A stretch of DNA of 9,515 nt from Bacteroidota bacterium (GTDB lineage Bacteria; Bacteroidota; Bacteroidia; Bacteroidales; UBA10428): NCBI GenBank assembly GCA_024640925.1, contig JAHEEB010000099.1:1-9515 (forward strand). Reading direction: 5' to 3'. The position numbers were made by a program, and so were the translations under genes. Shown here one piece after another: positions 7,355-9,515 of the stretch (the stretch's first letter is position 1; each line of letters starts with the position of its first letter). The notes below the pieces were generated by a model. It was given only the letters and a program-made list of their open reading frames with translations, was not told the origin of the DNA and did not search any database.

Positions 7355-8200
7355 ATGAAGCCATCAGTCCTTGTTTTAGCTATGTGCATTTTGTGTTGTT
7401 CTTGTAAATATAAATCAATACAAGTTGTTGAGGAACCAAGTGTGAAAATTTTATTCCTTCATCATAGCACAGGAAACGTTGTATGGGAGGGAGATAAGAA
7501 AATAATGCCCTTTCTTTCCCAGCGTCATAATCAACCTGCTGTTCCATGGTTAATTTCGGAGTATAATAAAACAAAAGGGACAAAATATGCTATCGATGAA
7601 TTGACATTCCCGAAAGGTGAACCATATCCATGGAAAAATTATCCCTTCGATTACTATAATATTTGGGTAAAACATGCCGGAGATTTGGCTTACATGGAAG
7701 AACCCACGCTGGAAATGCTAACAAAAAAATATAATGTTATCATTTTTAAACATTGTTATCCTGTAAGCAGCTTACAGCAAGATGATTCCGCAACCTCTGC
7801 CAATAATGAAACCAAAACCCTGGCAAACTACAAAATCCAGTACGATTCGTTAAAAATCAAACTTAACAGTTTTCCAGATACCAAGTTTATTGTGTGGACT
7901 GGGTCTGCCCTGGTTCAATCAAAAACCAGCGAAGAACAAGCTGAAAGGGCAAATGAGTTTGCTCAATGGGTAAAAGAGAAATGGGATCAACCGGGAGATA
8001 ACATCTATATTTGGGATTTCAGAAAGTTGGAAACCGAAGGTGGTTTATATCTTACAAATAAAAATGCAAGAAATAATAATGACTCACATCCAAGCGAGAA
8101 GTTTGGTGAAAAAGCTGCAATTTTATTTGTTGCAAGAATTACCAGCATTATTGAAAACAATGGAGAAGACACCGATTTAACCGGAGCTAAAATGAATTAA
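7355..8200 (+). CDS. SGNH-hydrolase-like exported lipoprotein
   Basis: A 281-residue protein starting with a short signal (MKPSVLVLAMCILCCSC) whose Cys17, preceded by Ser16, is the likely lipidated residue, although the -3 position is an atypical Cys. The mature start VKILFLHHSTGNVVW has the shape of SGNH block I, a beta strand followed by a candidate nucleophile Ser38, with HHSTG in place of the usual GDS. Near the C-terminus NNNDSHPSEKFGEKAAILFVARI (Asp243, His245) resembles the block V Asp/His pair followed by a helix. A middle strand, YNVIIFKHCYPVSS, fits the alpha/beta fold. Such proteins deacylate or transfer acyl groups on glycans; SGNH partners (AlgJ, AlgX, DltD) accompany MBOAT proteins, and the MBOAT gene follows here after 33 nt. 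The periplasmic role as acceptor or transferase is inferred. The family is recognised only by motif, so activity is uncertain. Confidence 0.68.
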   Translation: MKPSVLVLAMCILCCSCKYKSIQVVEEPSVKILFLHHSTGNVVWEGDKKIMPFLSQRHNQPAVPWLISEYNKTKGTKYAIDELTFPKGEPYPWKNYPFDYYNIWVKHAGDLAYMEEPTLEMLTKKYNVIIFKHCYPVSSLQQDDSATSANNETKTLANYKIQYDSLKIKLNSFPDTKFIVWTGSALVQSKTSEEQAERANEFAQWVKEKWDQPGDNIYIWDFRKLETEGGLYLTNKNARNNNDSHPSEKFGEKAAILFVARITSIIENNGEDTDLTGAKMN

Positions 8201-8233
8201 TTTATTTCTGAACCCACTAAACATTGTTAGCTT

Positions 8234-9515
8234 ATGGCTTTATATTCTTTAGAATTCTTTTTGTTTTTTCTCCTTTTGCTCATTCCATATTATTTTTTAT
8301 CAGGAAAAGGACAGCAATTATTATTGAGCCTTGCCAGCATGTTTTTCATCGCAACACTGTCTGTCAAATTTCTTGTTTTCACCTTATTGTTTGTTGGAGT
8401 TAATTATAGTGTCGGAATCCTTATTGATAAATACAGACAAAACGCCCGATTAAAGAAAAATCTTCACCTTATTGGTATTTTATTCAATATTGGATTGCTT
8501 GTTTATTATAAATACTTCAATTTTCTAATTTTTAATTTTAACGAAGTTTGCGGGTTTCTAAATAGTGCAATTTCCTTACCCATGCTTAAGGTTATTATTC
8601 CTATTGGGATTTCGTATTATACATTTCAGGGAATTGGATATATCCTGCAAGTATCAAGAAAAATTGAGAAGGCAGAAACTAACCTTATCAACTTTGTTAA
8701 TTACATGATTTTCTTTCCGAAGTTTATTGCAGGCCCAATTGAGCGTTCAAAAACCTTACTGCCACAATTAAGAGAGAAAAAGATTTTTAATTACGAAAAC
8801 ATAATTGTTGGTTTCCGTATGATTTTATGGGGAGCCTTCAAAAAATTTGTTATTGCCGATCGGATCTCAATTATTGTAAACTCGCTGAATGGAAATCTTG
8901 AAGGATCGGAAGGTTTTGTTTATTTTATGGTGTTTCTGATGCAACCTATGCACTTATATTTCGATTTCTCGGGCTATACTCATATAGCTCTTGGGATAGG
9001 CCGAGCTTTTGGTATCAGATTGACGGATAATTTCCGCAGACCATTTTTTGCTAAATCTGTTGCCGAGTTTTGGAAAAGATGGCATATATCTTTATCATCG
9101 TGGTGCAACGATTTTATTTTTAACCATATTATACTTAACCATTTAAAATGGAAGAAATGGGCTTCGGTATATGCCGTGTTTATTACATTTTTTATAATTG
9201 GTATATGGCATGGCCCTAACTGGACATATATAATTGTCGGGCTTTTGCAGGGAATTGCAATTAATTACGAATTCTTTACAAAAAAAACACGAGTAAAGAT
9301 TGGCAACAAAATGCCTAAAAACTTAACTGTTTTTCTGAGTTGCATATTTACCTATTTATTCATTTGTTTAACACTGGTTTTCTTTAATTCACAAACTGTA
9401 TCTTCCGCAGGTTACTTTATTGGACATATATTTTCTAATTTAAGTATTGATGGGATTGGAATTTATGGATATTCGAACTATGCCTTTATTTTTCTTGGTG
9501 GACTATTAATAATAG
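8234..9515 (+). CDS. MBOAT-family membrane O-acyltransferase (AlgI/DltB type); 3' partial
   Basis: A polytopic inner-membrane protein, 427 residues visible and open at the window end; relatives are about 470-520 residues, so only the last part is missing. ATG 8234 is chosen because an in-frame TAG lies directly upstream (8228-8230). Many hydrophobic segments begin at the N-terminus (MALYSLEFFLFFLLLLIPYY). Family motifs include VIIPIGISYYTFQGIGYIL, FPKFIAGPIERSK, LYFDFSGYTHIALGIGRAFGI, EFWKRWHISLSSW (His284) and IGIWHGPNW with the expected catalytic His326. Members move acyl groups from the cytoplasmic side to an extracytoplasmic polymer: AlgI acetylates alginate and DltB transfers D-alanine delivered by the carrier DltC. 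With an ACP at the head of the operon and an SGNH-like protein just upstream, it is probably the membrane transferase of a surface-glycan modification pathway. Donor and acceptor are unknown. Confidence 0.92.
   Translation, partial: MALYSLEFFLFFLLLLIPYYFLSGKGQQLLLSLASMFFIATLSVKFLVFTLLFVGVNYSVGILIDKYRQNARLKKNLHLIGILFNIGLLVYYKYFNFLIFNFNEVCGFLNSAISLPMLKVIIPIGISYYTFQGIGYILQVSRKIEKAETNLINFVNYMIFFPKFIAGPIERSKTLLPQLREKKIFNYENIIVGFRMILWGAFKKFVIADRISIIVNSLNGNLEGSEGFVYFMVFLMQPMHLYFDFSGYTHIALGIGRAFGIRLTDNFRRPFFAKSVAEFWKRWHISLSSWCNDFIFNHIILNHLKWKKWASVYAVFITFFIIGIWHGPNWTYIIVGLLQGIAINYEFFTKKTRVKIGNKMPKNLTVFLSCIFTYLFICLTLVFFNSQTVSSAGYFIGHIFSNLSIDGIGIYGYSNYAFIFLGGLLII

Noticed and set aside
1..9515. CRISPR arrays, tRNA/rRNA genes, insertion sequences or prophage genes
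   Set aside because: No spaced repeats, RNA gene signatures, terminal inverted repeats or transposase/integrase motifs were found on either strand.

Overview
The window looks like chromosomal DNA of a member of the Bacteroidota. The evidence is AT-rich intergenic DNA, start codons without clear Shine-Dalgarno sequences, one good match to the Bacteroidota promoter (TTG, 20 nt, TATATTTG), and a secreted glycanase ending in a type IX secretion (T9SS) sorting domain. The species cannot be told from the sequence.

Left part, 1-3796. A 5'-truncated acyl-CoA synthetase of the AMP-forming, medium-chain type reads rightward and ends at 1381. It converges on a leftward PD40 beta-propeller lipoprotein (2472-1510), and a symmetrical hairpin at 1451-1487 probably terminates both. 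Further right, a leftward secreted GH43 enzyme (3796-2603), most like an endo-1,5-alpha-L-arabinanase, has its own intrinsic terminator at 2533-2575. These three genes appear to be independent transcription units with no visible link to the right part.

Right part, 4028-9515. After a 283-bp divergent intergenic region, a closely spaced rightward operon starts from a recognisable promoter. Its order is acyl carrier protein (4080-4334), AsnB-type glutamine amidotransferase/synthetase (4337-6301, 2 nt after the ACP), stand-alone NAD-synthetase-like ATP pyrophosphatase with an extra internal segment (6317-7315), SGNH-like lipoprotein (7355-8200) and an AlgI/DltB-type MBOAT membrane acyltransferase (8234 to beyond the end). 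Four tandem heptamers lie just before the SGNH-like gene.

Taken together, the right-hand operon has the parts list of a surface-acylation pathway. A carrier protein, an MBOAT and an SGNH-like exported protein correspond in type to DltC, DltB and DltD of D-alanylation, or to AlgI with AlgJ/AlgX of alginate acetylation. Two ATP-pyrophosphatase amide-forming enzymes are added. The inference is that an amidated or amino-acyl group is built, possibly on the carrier protein, and passed across the membrane to a surface glycan. Its chemistry cannot be deduced from the sequence. This operon is the most interesting content of the window.
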